Below are positions 63,893 through 64,000 of a stretch of DNA of 64,000 bases, piece after piece. The notes beneath the pieces are model-generated. The model worked only from the letters and a program-made list of their open reading frames with translations, did not search any database and was not told the DNA's origin. The number at the start of each line of letters is the position of its first letter. The stretch's first letter is position 1. The translations under genes were made by a program, and so were the position numbers. Origin of the DNA: Streptomyces sp. NBC_00457 (GTDB taxonomy: Bacteria; Actinomycetota; Actinomycetes; Streptomycetales; Streptomycetaceae); contig NZ_CP107905.1 in the NCBI RefSeq assembly GCF_036014015.1, forward strand, positions 558,001-622,000, written 5' to 3'.

Positions 63893-64000
63893 GGAAATGA
63901 CTCTCTGTCGCCTTGGGCCGGCGCGGTACGGCTGATGCGTGACAGTCGCTGCGGGACGAGAATGGACATACCGCGCCGAAGAAGGATGAATCCCCTTCGC

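Overview
This is a window from a high-GC actinomycete chromosome, almost certainly Streptomyces or a close relative. The evidence is the near-universal G/C at third codon positions, a WhiB-like protein, LAL-type and SARP regulators, an actinobacterial cytochrome b with a PDWY motif, a mycothiol-type DinB-fold enzyme, IS701 and IS110 remnants, and the dispersed Streptomyces hairpin near 55.11 kb. The abundance of decayed genes suggests an accessory chromosome arm.

Positions 0-31 kb form a stress/redox region that appears wired to ECF41-type sigma factors (ECF sigma factors with a SnoaL-like C-terminal extension). Eleven sites carry an exact TGTCACA, a 16-base spacer and a -10 of the form (G/T)GTC, nearly all 30-120 bases upstream of a start codon; a twelfth has a weaker -35. 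They precede a patatin-like lipase, an esterase, a decayed copy of that esterase's leader, two NDH-2-like FAD oxidoreductases, a cupin, an NmrA-like reductase followed by a YceI protein, a WhiB-like protein, two sigma factors (one through an operon), a small membrane protein and a P-type cation ATPase. Five sigma loci lie in the same stretch: two complete, one with a degenerate N-terminal half, one lacking the C-terminal extension, and one reduced to the C-terminal half. Also here are a lone qcrB, a MarR/azoreductase/nitroreductase set, two paralogous giant LuxR regulators plus a fragment of a third, and remnants of IS701, IS110, LysR, ArsR, YjbR and a conservon-type GTPase.

Positions 31-49 kb hold ordinary accessory genes: an ABC exporter (ATPase and FtsX permease), a DHFR-like protein, a divergent SDR/XRE pair, a rifampin monooxygenase gene (rox) preceded by the rifamycin-associated element, a protein O-mannosyltransferase, two small zinc-ribbon proteins, a membrane protein, a secreted polysaccharide lyase with a secreted GH95 enzyme, SRPBCC, mycothiol-type, dehydratase and glyoxalase proteins, and an unknown protein.

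Positions 49-58 kb hold an FG-GAP exoprotein, dihydrolipoyl dehydrogenase, a LacI regulator with clear operator half-sites divergent from an amidohydrolase/cysteine-dioxygenase-like pair, and a SARP-NB-ARC-TPR regulator. Positions 58-64 kb hold a decayed beta-propeller gene, an aldo/keto reductase divergent from a TetR gene with a 47-bp operator, and a zinc cluster: ArsR, a 27-histidine protein and znuABC, with related AT-rich operators.

All calls are from reading the sequence and translated frames; no database search was possible.
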